A stretch of 64,000 nucleotides of DNA from Paracidovorax avenae ATCC 19860 (GCF_000176855.2 NC_015138.1:372001-436000); one strand, 5' to 3'. Numbered from the stretch's first letter, positions 45,666 to 54,350 are shown. Numbers and translations: made by a program. Notes: a model not told the origin generated them from the sequence alone.

Positions 45666-48071
45666 TCAGAAACTGTGCCGCAGCGTCAGCGTCGCATTGC
45701 GCGGCGCTCCCGGCAGGTTCAGGTTCGCGTTCGATCCATGGGCCGACACGATGTAGTTGCGGTCGAACAGGTTACGCAGGTTCAGCTGCAGCGTGGTCGC
45801 GCGGCCGATGCGGTACTGCGCCATGGCGTCCACCACCACGTACGACGGCAGCGTCACCGTGTTGCCCGGGTTGGCGAACCGGTCGCCCACGTAGTTCACG
45901 CCGCCGCCCACGCTCCAGGCCTCGCCGAGCTGCTGGGTGATCCAGGCCGAGAAGGCATTGCGCGGGGTGAGGGTGGCGCGCTTGCCCTCCACCAGCTGGC
46001 CCGCGTCCGTGGCCGTGGAGCGCGTGACGCGCGTATCCAGGAACGCGTAGCTGAAGGTCGCCTGCGTGCCGGGGCGCAGTTCTCCCGAGAGCGACAGCTC
46101 CAGCCCGCGCGTGCGCTGCGTGCCGATGGGGATCAGCACCGTGGGCTGCGCCGGGTCGGCGGTCTTGATGTCGGTGCGCTCCAGCTGGAAGAGCGAGGCC
46201 GTGGCGGTGGCGCGGCCGCCCAGCAGCTCCCACTTCGTGCCCACTTCGTAGTTGGTAGTGCGCTCGGGCTTCACGGACGCATTCGATGCCGACAGCGCGA
46301 ACATCTCGGCCGACGGCTGGTATGAACGGCTCACCGACGCGTAGTACGACTGCACGGCATCGGGCTGCCAGACCAGGCCCAGGCGTGGGCTCCAGGTGGT
46401 GTCCGTGCGCTCGAAGTCCGCCTGGCCCGGCAGGCGGTTGTCGGTCTCCTGGCCGAACCGGTCGTAGCGCAGGCCTGCCAGCAGCTTCCACTCCGGCGTG
46501 AACGTGACCTGGTCCTGCACGTAGGCGGCACGCGTCAGGTAGCGGTTCAGCGTGCTGCCCGTCAGGGCACCGCCGCCATTGAGGGGCGCCACGGGCAGCA
46601 CCGGGTTCCACAGGTTCACGGTGCCGAGCGTGCCGCCCGACAGCGTGAGCGCGTCCTTGTTCTGCTGGCCCAGTTCCACGCCGTACAGCACCTCGTGCTC
46701 CACGCTGCCGGTGCGCAGTTTCTGGATCAGCTCGGTCTGGTTGAACACGCCATGCTCGAAACGGTCGATGCCCGAGCGCGTGAGCGCCACGGTACCGGCG
46801 GCCTCGTTCACGCCGCCGGAGGGCAGCGTGTTCTGGCGGTCCAGCTCGTAGTGGTAGTAGCGCAGGGCATTGCGCACGCGCAGGGTGTCGGAGAAGCGGT
46901 GCTCGAAGGTGGCCGTGAAGGAGCCCACCTTGGATTCCGACGTGTCCGCATCGCGTGCATTGGCCGAGCCGTAGTAGGTGCCGGGGTCCACGGCCACCGG
47001 GCGGCCCCGGTATGCCGGAATGCCGAAGTCGGTCACGCGTTTGTCCCGCAGGTAATCCGCCTGCAGCATCAGCGAGGAGGCGCCATCGGGCTTCCACAGC
47101 ACCGACGGGGCGATCGCCTGGCGCTCCAGGAACTGCTGGCTGCGGTAGCTGTTGGCGTCCTCGGCCGCACCCGTCACCCGCCAGGACCAGTCGCTGCCCG
47201 CGGGCGCGCGGCCCACATCGAACTCGGCACGCTTGTCCGCCCAGCTACCCACGCTCACGGCCGCATCGGACACATTCGTGCCCGGCTTCTTCGTGACGCG
47301 GTTCACCAGGCCGCCCGAGGAGCCGCGGCCATAGAGCACGGCGGCCGGCCCCTTCACCACTTCCACGCGTTCGATGTTGGAGAGGTCGCGGAAGTAGAGC
47401 GCATCATCGCGGAAGCCGTCCACGAACTGATCGCCGATGCTGGTGAATCCGCGGATGCTCACCTGGTCGCGCTGCCCGTCGCCCGTGGACAGGCCTACGC
47501 CCGCCACATTGCGCAGCGTGTCCTGGATCGAGGTGGCGCCCTGGTCGCGGATCACCTGCTGGGGCACCACGTCGATGGTCTGCGGCACGTCGCGCAGGGC
47601 CGCCTCGGTCTTGGTGCCGCTGGCGGACGAAGGCGCGTAGTAGGCCGTGTCCTCGCCACGCGCGGCCTGCACGCGCACCTCGCCCAGCGCGGGCGCGCCA
47701 CCGGCGGCCTGGCCCGGTGCTTCCTGAGGGCGTTCGATGGTGAAGGTGCGCCCATCCTGCGCGCGCACGACGAGACCCGAACCGGCCACGAGGCGGTCCA
47801 GCGCCTCGCGCACCTCCAGCGTGCCACGCAGCGCGGGCGCACGCAGCCCCTGCGCCAGCTCGGTGGCGAACACGATCTGCGCGCCGCTCTGGCGGGCAAG
47901 TGCGGATAGCGATTGCGCCAGCGGCTGCGCGGGCAGGTCGATGGTCAGGGGCTGGGCATGGGCGGCTGCGGCGATGCACAGCGCCGCGGCCAGGGCCGCG
48001 CCCCGGAGGGCGAAGGATCGGGGCTGGCGCAGGATGTGCAGGGGGCGCGGAGCGCGGAACGGGGTCGGCAT
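45666..48071 (-). CDS. TonB-dependent siderophore receptor with STN signalling domain
   Basis: This 801-residue outer-membrane receptor of the FecA/FpvA transducer type has a signal peptide ending AAAHAQP, then an STN domain (LPAQPLAQSLSALARQSGAQ, LRAPALRGTLEVREALDRLV). The plug begins VPQTIDVVPQQVIRDQGATS, with GRGSSGGLVNRVTKKPG, and a 22-strand barrel ends in ATLTLRHSF with the terminal Phe needed for outer-membrane insertion. The STN domain speaks to the FecR regulator next to it. The cognate siderophore cannot be told. The start at 48071 follows a normal leader; the gene lies 149 bases from fecR on the same strand. Confidence 0.93.
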   Translation of the reverse strand: MPTPFRAPRPLHILRQPRSFALRGAALAAALCIAAAAHAQPLTIDLPAQPLAQSLSALARQSGAQIVFATELAQGLRAPALRGTLEVREALDRLVAGSGLVVRAQDGRTFTIERPQEAPGQAAGGAPALGEVRVQAARGEDTAYYAPSSASGTKTEAALRDVPQTIDVVPQQVIRDQGATSIQDTLRNVAGVGLSTGDGQRDQVSIRGFTSIGDQFVDGFRDDALYFRDLSNIERVEVVKGPAAVLYGRGSSGGLVNRVTKKPGTNVSDAAVSVGSWADKRAEFDVGRAPAGSDWSWRVTGAAEDANSYRSQQFLERQAIAPSVLWKPDGASSLMLQADYLRDKRVTDFGIPAYRGRPVAVDPGTYYGSANARDADTSESKVGSFTATFEHRFSDTLRVRNALRYYHYELDRQNTLPSGGVNEAAGTVALTRSGIDRFEHGVFNQTELIQKLRTGSVEHEVLYGVELGQQNKDALTLSGGTLGTVNLWNPVLPVAPLNGGGALTGSTLNRYLTRAAYVQDQVTFTPEWKLLAGLRYDRFGQETDNRLPGQADFERTDTTWSPRLGLVWQPDAVQSYYASVSRSYQPSAEMFALSASNASVKPERTTNYEVGTKWELLGGRATATASLFQLERTDIKTADPAQPTVLIPIGTQRTRGLELSLSGELRPGTQATFSYAFLDTRVTRSTATDAGQLVEGKRATLTPRNAFSAWITQQLGEAWSVGGGVNYVGDRFANPGNTVTLPSYVVVDAMAQYRIGRATTLQLNLRNLFDRNYIVSAHGSNANLNLPGAPRNATLTLRHSF

Positions 48072-48220
48072 GGAACGGAAACTCCTGGCGGAAGACAGTG
48101 AAGGAATGGCCGGAAAAGGGCTCCGGCTTGCCTGCAAGCCGAACGGGCGCGCGGGTTTGTACACCTCTCCCCACAAAAAATTGCCAGGCGCTCGTGGGCT
48201 GCTGTCCCGAGGGCTGGCCG

Positions 48221-49204
48221 TCAGGAAGCGGAGTGCGCTCCCGCGCGGGACCGGATCACCACGCTGCCGTCGGGCTGCCGGTGTACCGCCACGGGCGCGA
48301 GCCGCGGCAGCAGGTCGATGAGCTGGTCGATGCGGTCCAGGTCGAACACGCCGGAAATCCGCCGGCCCGCGGCCTGCTCGTCCGCGATCACGATGGGCGC
48401 GGCATGCTGGCGCTGCATCTCCGCCACGGCGTCGGCCAGCGGCGTCGCCTCCAGCAGCAGCCGTCCCTCGCGCCAGGCCGTGGCTGCGGCCATCGCCGCA
48501 GGGCCCGGGCGCTCCGGGGCCGGCAGCACTGCCGAGGCGCCTGTGGCCGCTGCATCGTCCGGCACGCGCAGCAGGTCCCCGGCCGCCAGCCGTACCGCGG
48601 GAGCTGTCCCATGCAGCGGATGCACGCTGACAAGGCCCTGCAGCACGGCGATATCCGTGCGCCCCGGTCCACCGGGGGTGAACGGCGCACCGCGGCGGCG
48701 GATCTGGAACACGGTGCCGATGTCGAGCACGCGTACCGCGCCGGCCTGCACGGCGAAGGGCCGCTGCAGCCACGGCAGCCAGCGGTGCCATGGCGCATGC
48801 GCCACATCGAACGACGCCTCGCCCGTGGAGAGGGCCAGCCTGCGCGAGCGCAGGTGCATCGCCACCTCCACGCGGGACTGGCTGTGCAGCCGTACCTCGC
48901 TGCCGTCCGGCAGGCGCACGTTGCGGCGCTCTCCCTGGGCGGTGACCAGGGTGTCGCGGTGCCATGCCGGGTCGGCCCACCAGAGCCCGGCGGCCAGCAG
49001 GGCCACCGCCGCCGTGCCCGCCGTCGCCCGGGCCGCGCGGCGCCGTTTGCGGGCGGCCGCAGCGCGTTCGATCTCCTCGGGCGTGGGCAGGTGCTGGCGC
49101 AGCGCGTCGGCGAAGGGGGCCAGCGCCTCGTCGAAGGGAAGGTGGGGCGAGCGTGCGGAGCGGCGCGCGGGCGGGGGCGCCGTGCGGGCCGGATCAATGT
49201 CCAT
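48221..49204 (-). CDS. FecR-family anti-sigma/regulator
   Basis: This 327-residue transmembrane regulator relays the receptor signal to the FecI sigma factor. A cytoplasmic N-terminal part (PFDEALAPFADALRQHLPTP) leads to a membrane helix (TAAVALLAAGLWWADPAW) and the periplasmic FecR domain (GERRNVRLPDGSEVRLHSQS, VRVLDIGTVFQIRRRGAPF, WREGRLLLEATPLADAVAEM). It overlaps the sigma gene by 11 bases, so it is co-translated. It probably controls sigma activity in response to siderophore binding. Confidence 0.93.
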   Translation of the reverse strand: MDIDPARTAPPPARRSARSPHLPFDEALAPFADALRQHLPTPEEIERAAAARKRRRAARATAGTAAVALLAAGLWWADPAWHRDTLVTAQGERRNVRLPDGSEVRLHSQSRVEVAMHLRSRRLALSTGEASFDVAHAPWHRWLPWLQRPFAVQAGAVRVLDIGTVFQIRRRGAPFTPGGPGRTDIAVLQGLVSVHPLHGTAPAVRLAAGDLLRVPDDAAATGASAVLPAPERPGPAAMAAATAWREGRLLLEATPLADAVAEMQRQHAAPIVIADEQAAGRRISGVFDLDRIDQLIDLLPRLAPVAVHRQPDGSVVIRSRAGAHSAS

Positions 49205-49790
49205 GGCGGTGGCGTGGGTCCCCGTCCGGCGTACTGCCGGCGCAGGTGGCCTGCAGGACCGGCTGCACGCCGCGCAATGCCCGAGCCAGGTGCCGTGCCA
49301 CCATGCTGCGCGAGATGCCCAGGCGTTGCGCTACCTCGTCCTGGGGCAGCCCGTACAGCTTGGCCATCACGAACACATCGCGGCAGGCCTCGGGCAGGTC
49401 CGCGATGGCCGACAGCAGGGCACGCCGGCACTGCTGGGCCGCGCAGGCCAGCTCGGGCGGCGACAGCCGCGCGGGCGCGGCGGGCGACGCGTGTGTCTCC
49501 AGCAGCTCCGGCTCCAGGACCGTCTCGGGCCGGCGCGCGCGGGCGCGGTGCCGGTCGATCGCCAGGTCGCGCGACACCGCGCGCAGGAACGCCACCGGAT
49601 TCTCCACATGCTGCGGCACGGGCCGCTCCAGCAGCCGCACGCAGACCTCGTTCAGGATTTCGCGGGGAAAGCAGTCTTCGCCGAAGCGCTGCCGCAGCGC
49701 ACCGACCAGTTCCTCATAGTGCTGCACGAGTGCCGCCAGCAGGGGGGCGGCACCGGGGATAGCGCGGGAATCGGCAGCGATGGATGTCAT
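49194..49790 (-). CDS. FecI-family ECF sigma factor
   Basis: This 198-residue ECF sigma factor of the iron-starvation group shows sigma region 2 (LVQHYEELVGALRQRFGEDC, ENPVAFLRAVSRDLAIDRHR with the basic -10 element) and sigma region 4 (AIADLPEACRDVFVMAKLYG, PQDEVAQRLGISRSMVARHL, the helix-turn-helix). The overlap with fecR and the TonB receptor beyond it form a classic cell-surface signalling unit. The start MTSIAADSRAIPG is chosen because a clear promoter-like sequence ends about 10 bases upstream of it. Expression is likely iron-repressed. Confidence 0.94.
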   Translation of the reverse strand: MTSIAADSRAIPGAAPLLAALVQHYEELVGALRQRFGEDCFPREILNEVCVRLLERPVPQHVENPVAFLRAVSRDLAIDRHRARARRPETVLEPELLETHASPAAPARLSPPELACAAQQCRRALLSAIADLPEACRDVFVMAKLYGLPQDEVAQRLGISRSMVARHLARALRGVQPVLQATCAGSTPDGDPRHRHGH

Positions 49791-49800
49791 GGCGGCCGTG

Positions 49801-49830
49801 ATTATAGAAAAGTTAATACGAATTATTAAC
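49801..49830 (-). promoter_or_regulatory. fecI promoter with 19-bp dyad (Fur-like)
   Basis: On the minus strand TATAAT lies at 49806-49801 and TTAATA at 49829-49824 with a 17-base spacer, a good vegetative promoter. The spacer and -35 overlap a 7-5-7 inverted repeat (gttaata, cgaat, tattaac; 49812-49830), 19 bases as for a Fur box, in the only strongly A+T-rich stretch of the area. It does not match the Fur consensus closely. It should drive fecI-fecR. Confidence 0.6.
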
Positions 49831-49981
49831 ATTGATAACCAGGATTCCACGCCCAGCATCCCTGCCACCAGCGTGGCCGTGACCCGCCGCCGGGACGGCG
49901 GCCCGCACGCGCGGCACAATGCCAGCCCTGCCGCCGGCGCTTTTTTGTCCAGCCGGCGCGGCAACGGAGCCACGCATTCCC

Positions 49982-50608
49982 ATGAGCAGCACCATCGACC
50001 TCGACAGGATCAACGCCGAACTCGGCCACAACGCGCAGGGCCTCGTGGACTGGGCCATCGGCCTGGGCCAGCCCGCCATCGTCACCACCAACTTCCGCCC
50101 GTTCGAGGCCGTGATCCTGCACATGTGCACGCGTGCCAGGCCGGACATCCCGGTCGTGTGGATGGACAACGGCTACAACACCGAAGCCACCTACCGGTTT
50201 GCCGACGAGGTGACGCGCCAACTCCGGCTCAACCTGCGCATCTACCTGCCGCTGCGCTCGCGAGCCCACCGCGAAGCGGTGGACGGTCCCACGCCCGCAC
50301 TGGATGACCCCCGCCACGCCGCGTTCACGCAGGAGGTCAAGCTCGAGCCCTTCGCGCGGGCCCTGCGCGAGACCGCCCCCAAGGTCTGGTTCACGGCCCT
50401 GCGCGCCACCGACACGGCCGTGCGGGCGCAGATGGATCCGGTGAGCCTCAACCCCGACGGCCTCGTCAAGGTCGCTCCGCTGCTCCACTGGAGTTCCAAG
50501 GACCTGTACGAATACTGCCAGGCGCACGGCCTGCCCAACAATTTCGATTACGTGGATCCGACCAAGGGCGAAGACAACCGCGAGTGCGGCCTGCACCTGG
50601 CCCATTGA
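49982..50608 (+). CDS. phosphoadenylyl-sulfate reductase-like (CysH paralogue)
   Basis: This 208-residue protein of the PAPS reductase family keeps the C-terminal catalytic ECGLH (GEDNRECGLHLAH) and the fold segments VVWMDNGYNTEATYRFADEV and LHWSSKDLYEYCQAHGLP. It departs from typical CysH: the PP-loop reads TTNFRPFEAVILHM in place of a SSSFG..S-type loop, and the LRREQS-like stretch reads LRATDTAVRAQ. It also lacks the Cys pairs of the iron-sulfur APS reductases. No other sulfate-assimilation gene is near. It may be a paralogue with changed substrate. A hairpin terminator follows at 50645. A piece of its 5' end recurs at 41699-41783. Confidence 0.8.
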   Translation: MSSTIDLDRINAELGHNAQGLVDWAIGLGQPAIVTTNFRPFEAVILHMCTRARPDIPVVWMDNGYNTEATYRFADEVTRQLRLNLRIYLPLRSRAHREAVDGPTPALDDPRHAAFTQEVKLEPFARALRETAPKVWFTALRATDTAVRAQMDPVSLNPDGLVKVAPLLHWSSKDLYEYCQAHGLPNNFDYVDPTKGEDNRECGLHLAH

Positions 50609-50644
50609 CCGGGCGCGCCGCTCCAGGCGCCCCTCTCCATCCCC

Positions 50645-50671
50645 AAGGGCGTGCTTGCATGCCCTTTTTTT
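50645..50671 (+). terminator. intrinsic terminator of the CysH-like gene
   Basis: AAGGGC and GCCCTT pair around a ten-base loop and run into seven T. It starts 36 bases past the stop codon on the plus strand. Confidence 0.85.
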
Positions 50672-50842
50672 ATGGCTGGGTGCTCACGCTGCCAGTAGTC
50701 CTGGGCTGACGCGGCCTCACCCCCCGTGCCTACGCGACCGTGCCGGGCCGACTTTTACAGTGCCTCCATCGCATCCCGCAAGGGTTCCACCCCGTACCGG
50801 AGTGGATGGCGGAGCGAGACACCCAGAAGAGAGGACACGTCC

Positions 50843-51061
50843 ATGAACGAAGACACCATCAAGGGCAACTGGAAGCAATTCACCGGAAAGATCAAGGAGC
50901 AGTGGGGCAAGCTGACCGATGACGATCTCGACGTGGTCGCCGGCAAGCGCGACCAGTTCCTGGGCAAGCTGCAGGAGCGCCAGGGTCTCGCCCGCGATGC
51001 CGCCGAGAAGGAGCTCAAGGCCTGGCAGGACCGCCACCCCGATTTCCGTTTCGACAAGTGA
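50843..51061 (+). CDS. CsbD-family stress protein
   Basis: This small 72-residue protein is of the CsbD type, which is widely induced by general stress and of unknown biochemistry. The family block is MNEDTIKGNWKQFTGKIKEQ WGKLTDDDLDVVAGKRDQF, followed by helical KELKAWQDRHPDF. The ATG at 50843 has GAGAGGAC upstream. It sits 71 bases ahead of the Cys-repeat protein on the same strand. No other motif is visible. Confidence 0.93.
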   Translation: MNEDTIKGNWKQFTGKIKEQWGKLTDDDLDVVAGKRDQFLGKLQERQGLARDAAEKELKAWQDRHPDFRFDK

Positions 51062-51131
51062 TCCGTTCGGACTCCTGCTCTCTCACCGCATTTTCTGAAA
51101 CCATCCCCTTCACTGACTTGAGGAGAAAACA

Positions 51132-51710
51132 ATGAAGCACGCACGCAATCTGCTCGCCCTGGCCGTCGCCGGTCTGCTCGCCACTTCCGGCATGGCCATG
51201 ACCAAGGAAGAACACAAGGCAGCCAATGACCGCATCTCCGCCGACTACAAGGCCGCCAAGGCCAAGTGCGACGGCCTGACCGGCAACGCCAAGGATGTCT
51301 GCCAGAAGGAAGCCAAGGGCAATGAGAAGATCGCCAAGGCCGAGCTGGAAGCCCAGTACAAGCCCAGCGACAAGAACACCTACAAGGTCGCCGAAGCCCG
51401 TGCCGACGCCGCCTACGACGTGGCCAAGGAAAAGTGCGACGACCTGAAGGGCGATGCCAAGAACGTCTGCCAGAAGGATGCCAAGGCCGCCCACGTGAAG
51501 GCCAAGGAGGACGCCAAGGTGGCCCGTGCCGAGACCAAGCCCGCCGACACCGCTGCCGAGAAGGGCGCACAGGTGGCTGAGGCCAAGAAGGACGCCGCCC
51601 ATGAAAAGCGTGAAGCCGACTACAAGGCCGCCAAGGAGCGTTGCGACACCATGAGCGGCGACGCCAAGGACAAGTGCGTTGCCGACGCCAAGCGCATGTA
51701 CAACCAGTAA
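51132..51710 (+). CDS. secreted Lys-rich Cys-repeat protein
   Basis: This 192-residue protein has a signal peptide at residues 1-22 (ending SGMAM) and then Lys/Ala-rich helical sequence. Three repeats share the plan Y-(K/D)-x-A-K-x-(K/R)-C-D-x(8-9)-C: YKAAKAKCDGLTGNAKDVCQ, YDVAKEKCDDLKGDAKNVCQ, and YKAAKERCDTMSGDAKDKCV. Each offers two Cys that may pair. Its role is unknown, though such proteins occur in Comamonadaceae envelopes. It follows CsbD by 71 bases with AGGAG in front of its ATG, and a terminator closes the unit. Confidence 0.9.
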   Translation: MKHARNLLALAVAGLLATSGMAMTKEEHKAANDRISADYKAAKAKCDGLTGNAKDVCQKEAKGNEKIAKAELEAQYKPSDKNTYKVAEARADAAYDVAKEKCDDLKGDAKNVCQKDAKAAHVKAKEDAKVARAETKPADTAAEKGAQVAEAKKDAAHEKREADYKAAKERCDTMSGDAKDKCVADAKRMYNQ

Positions 51711-51754
51711 GCGTACTGGTGGGAGCCATGGCACGCCACGCCATGGCCCTCTGT

Positions 51755-51792
51755 GGGCCGAGGTCTCCTGACGGGGGCTTCGGCCTTTTTTT
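51755..51792 (+). terminator. intrinsic terminator after the Cys-repeat gene
   Basis: GGCCGA and TCGGCC pair around a loop of about 18 bases and are followed by seven T, ending the csbD and Cys-repeat transcript. It is 45 bases past the stop. Confidence 0.8.
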
Positions 51793-51914
51793 GTGTCCAT
51801 GCCGGGGGAGGCCATGCCTGCCCGGCGGCCCGAAGGCTGACCTGCATCAAATCTCCCGGCCGGGGCTGCGCCTAAGCTGCATCGCTCACCGCAAGCCAAG
51901 GATTGGAGAGATGC

Positions 51915-52427
51915 ATGGCCGCACTGCAATGGTCGGAGGGTCTCGCGCTGGACCTGCCCCTGATGGATGAAACGCACGAGGAATTCGTCGCGTTGCTGGC
52001 CGCCGTCGAACAGGCGGACGACGAGGCGCTGCTGCCCGCGTGGCGTGCGCTCGTGGCCCACACCACCGGGCACTTCGCACGCGAAGACGCCTGGATGGCC
52101 GCCACCCGCTTCGCCTCGGGCAACTGCCACAGCCTGCAGCACAAAGTGGTGCTGCAGGTGATGGGCGAGGGCACGGCACGCGCCGAGGCAGGCGAGCCTG
52201 CCGTGCTGCGCCACATGGCTGGAGAGCTGGCGGTATGGTTCCCCCAGCACACCCAGACCATGGATGCCGCGCTGGCCTTGCACCTGCGCCGCGTGGGCTA
52301 CGACCCCGTCAGCGGCCAGGTACATGCGCCGGATGCTCTGCCCGAGACTCCCATCCAGGGCTGCGGAGGGGCCTGCTCCAGCGAACTGGTCGAGGCCGAA
52401 GCCCCGGCCGCCGCGATCGCGGCTTGA
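51915..52427 (+). CDS. hemerythrin-domain protein (bacteriohemerythrin)
   Basis: This 170-residue hemerythrin has the di-iron ligands expected of the family: LMDETHEEFVALLAAV (His and Glu), HTTGHFAREDAWMAAT (His and Glu), HSLQHKVVLQV and WFPQHTQTMDAAL. Such proteins bind oxygen reversibly and may protect or sense. A C-terminal tail of about 40 residues (rich in Ala, Glu and Pro, with the GCGGACSS pair of Cys) is added to the usual domain. The ATG at 51915 has GGAGAG upstream. The tail is unusual but has no recognised function. Confidence 0.9.
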   Translation: MAALQWSEGLALDLPLMDETHEEFVALLAAVEQADDEALLPAWRALVAHTTGHFAREDAWMAATRFASGNCHSLQHKVVLQVMGEGTARAEAGEPAVLRHMAGELAVWFPQHTQTMDAALALHLRRVGYDPVSGQVHAPDALPETPIQGCGGACSSELVEAEAPAAAIAA

Positions 52428-52469
52428 CGCCCCGGCGTGTTCCCACGGAAAGCCTGCTGTCCTGGCCGG

Positions 52470-52787
52470 TCACTCCGTGCGCGACCTTGCCAGCCGCAGG
52501 GCGGCCATGCGCCAGGCGAGTTGCCTTATCGCTCGCATGAAGGCGGGAGTCGCTCCCCGGGAGGCACACGCGGTTCGCAGCACGGCCTGCTTGGCGATAT
52601 GCAGCGCGTCCCGGTCCCTCGCATCCCAGGCCGCCAGCAACTGGTCCCGGTAGCGCGCGAGCCGGGCGGCCTCCGCCGGACGCAGCAGCGCCGGAACTGC
52701 CGATGCCTGCGCAGTGCCCTGCGCCGACAGGAAGCCGGACCAGTCCGTGCTGCTGGGCGAGCCGGAATACGGTCTGGCCTGGGTCAT
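52470..52787 (-). CDS. small hypothetical protein downstream of creD
   Basis: This 105-residue protein has no recognised domain. It is Ala/Arg/Leu-rich and helical in character (LLRPAEAARLARYRDQLLAA, ALHIAKQAVLRTACASRG). It overlaps the creD stop by four bases (ATGA at 52787) and so is translated with it. Its function is unknown. The coupled position suggests a role with CreD. The convergent hemerythrin gene ends 42 bases away. Confidence 0.7.
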   Translation of the reverse strand: MTQARPYSGSPSSTDWSGFLSAQGTAQASAVPALLRPAEAARLARYRDQLLAAWDARDRDALHIAKQAVLRTACASRGATPAFMRAIRQLAWRMAALRLARSRTE

Positions 52788-54193
52788 GGCGTGATCTCCG
52801 CCCGGCCTGCTGAAGACGCGCCCCGGCCCGCGGCAGACAGCGCATACCAGTCCATCTTGCGCGTGGCCACCATCACGAACGCCAGTACCGCGAACAGCGC
52901 CAGAGACCCCACCACCAGCGCCGTCTGCTCCAGCTGCAGCAGCAGATAGAGCAGGCCGTAGAGCAGGGCGATGCCCGCGCCGAACGGCAGGCCGCGCCGC
53001 ACGCTGCGCAGCATGTGGCAGGCATAGTAGGTCAGCAGCAATACGCAGGCGCCGGCCGCCGCCGCGTAGGCCGTGCCGAAGGGTAGATGCTCGGACAGGC
53101 TCACCAGCAGCAGGAAGAAGCTGCACAGGGCGCTGCCTGCCAGCAGGTACTGCACCGGATGCACCCGCAGCCGCTGCAGCAACTCGAACAGGCCCACGGC
53201 CACGAAGGTGAGCGCGATGAACAGCACGCCGTATTTCGTGGCGCGGTCGGAGAGTGAATACGGATTGACGGGCTCGATGAAGGAGACGCCGAACACATCG
53301 GCGCAGCCCGCCTCGGCCGTTCCCGGTGGCTGGTAGGGCGCAGGATCGCCTGTCAGGTCGCACAGCCGCCGGTTGGCGGCAATATCCTGCTGAGCGGTGG
53401 TGGCCAGCGCGGAGAGGTGCCAGCGTGCCGTGAATCCATCGTCGCCGAGCGCGCGCTCCGACGGCAGGAAGCGGCCACCGAACGACGGATGGGGCCAGCT
53501 GCTCTGCAGCTGCACGTCGGTCGTGCCGCCCAGGGGTACCACCGAAAGCTGCTCGGTACCCACCAGCTCGAGATCCACGGAGGCGACCAGGGGCTCGCCG
53601 CGCCCGCGGAGCGCTTCCGGCAGCGGCGTGTGCAGGCCGCGCGTATAGGTGGGGTGGAAGGTGCCGGGCTTGAGCGCCAGCGGTTGCCCGTCCACCTCCA
53701 CCCGTGCGGCGCGTATGCCGCGTGCATCGCCCACGGCCAGCATGAGGATGGGGGCACCGCACTGCATGCGCGATCCCTCCACGGTGGCGTGCGGCCGCAG
53801 GTCCGCGAGCGTGGCCCAGCGCGCGGTGACATGGGCCTGGAGGGTATAGGCGTTGACCTGGTGCAGGCCGCGCGAGAGCTGTTGCATCGCGGCGCCCGAC
53901 CGCACCTGCAGCGATTCGGGCATGGCCGTGAGCAGGAATTCGCGCCGCTGCTCGGTCGTGCGGCGCTCCTCCCCCTTGCCGGTCACGGTATCCCAGGTTT
54001 CCACGCAGGCGCTGTGAAGCATCGGCCCCAGCAGCGTCTGCGGACCGGCCAGGCTCTGGGCCACGCTGCGGGTGGCTTCGCTGCGGTAGTGCTGCCGGTC
54101 GCGCACGATGTCTTCGATCATGCCGAGCCCGAAGAGCAGCAGCAGGGTGACCGCGACGAGCGCCACGGCTTTAGTGAGAAAGGGGTGTTTCAA
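52784..54193 (-). CDS. creD: inner-membrane protein CreD
   Basis: CreD is a 469-residue inner-membrane protein of the CreBC regulon with one N-terminal helix (KAVALVAVTLLLLFGLGMIE), a large periplasmic beta-rich part (residues 35-310, with MAPHLHSACVETWDTV-like blocks and SFIEPVNPYSLSDRATKYGV) and four to six C-terminal helices (VLFIALTFVAVGLFELLQRL onward). In E. coli it is the strongest CreB target and raises tolerance to beta-lactams and colicins. A cre-tag lies 71 bases upstream. It sits apart from creC by 157 bases, so it has its own promoter. Confidence 0.92.
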   Translation of the reverse strand: MKHPFLTKAVALVAVTLLLLFGLGMIEDIVRDRQHYRSEATRSVAQSLAGPQTLLGPMLHSACVETWDTVTGKGEERRTTEQRREFLLTAMPESLQVRSGAAMQQLSRGLHQVNAYTLQAHVTARWATLADLRPHATVEGSRMQCGAPILMLAVGDARGIRAARVEVDGQPLALKPGTFHPTYTRGLHTPLPEALRGRGEPLVASVDLELVGTEQLSVVPLGGTTDVQLQSSWPHPSFGGRFLPSERALGDDGFTARWHLSALATTAQQDIAANRRLCDLTGDPAPYQPPGTAEAGCADVFGVSFIEPVNPYSLSDRATKYGVLFIALTFVAVGLFELLQRLRVHPVQYLLAGSALCSFFLLLVSLSEHLPFGTAYAAAAGACVLLLTYYACHMLRSVRRGLPFGAGIALLYGLLYLLLQLEQTALVVGSLALFAVLAFVMVATRKMDWYALSAAGRGASSAGRAEITP

Positions 54194-54263
54194 GAGGTGC
54201 TCCTCCGGCGAGTGGTGATGGAGGGGCAGTCTCGGCTCCGGGTGTGAGCGGGAAATGAGGTGT

Positions 54264-54279
54264 GTGAGGCGAGCGTGAA
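54264..54279 (-). promoter_or_regulatory. cre-tag (CreB-binding site) upstream of creD
   Basis: The minus strand reads TTCACGCTCGCCTCAC, one base from the CreB consensus TTCAC-N6-TTCAC. A further GTGAG half-site lies at 54244-54248 on the plus strand. It is in the creC-creD gap, 71 bases ahead of the creD start, exactly where a CreB-controlled creD promoter should be. Confidence 0.75.
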
Positions 54280-54350
54280 GTGGCGTGCCCCGCCGCCCGC
54301 CCGACCTGGCTCGGTGCGAGCCGCAGGCCTGTGCCCCCCGGGGATGATCG

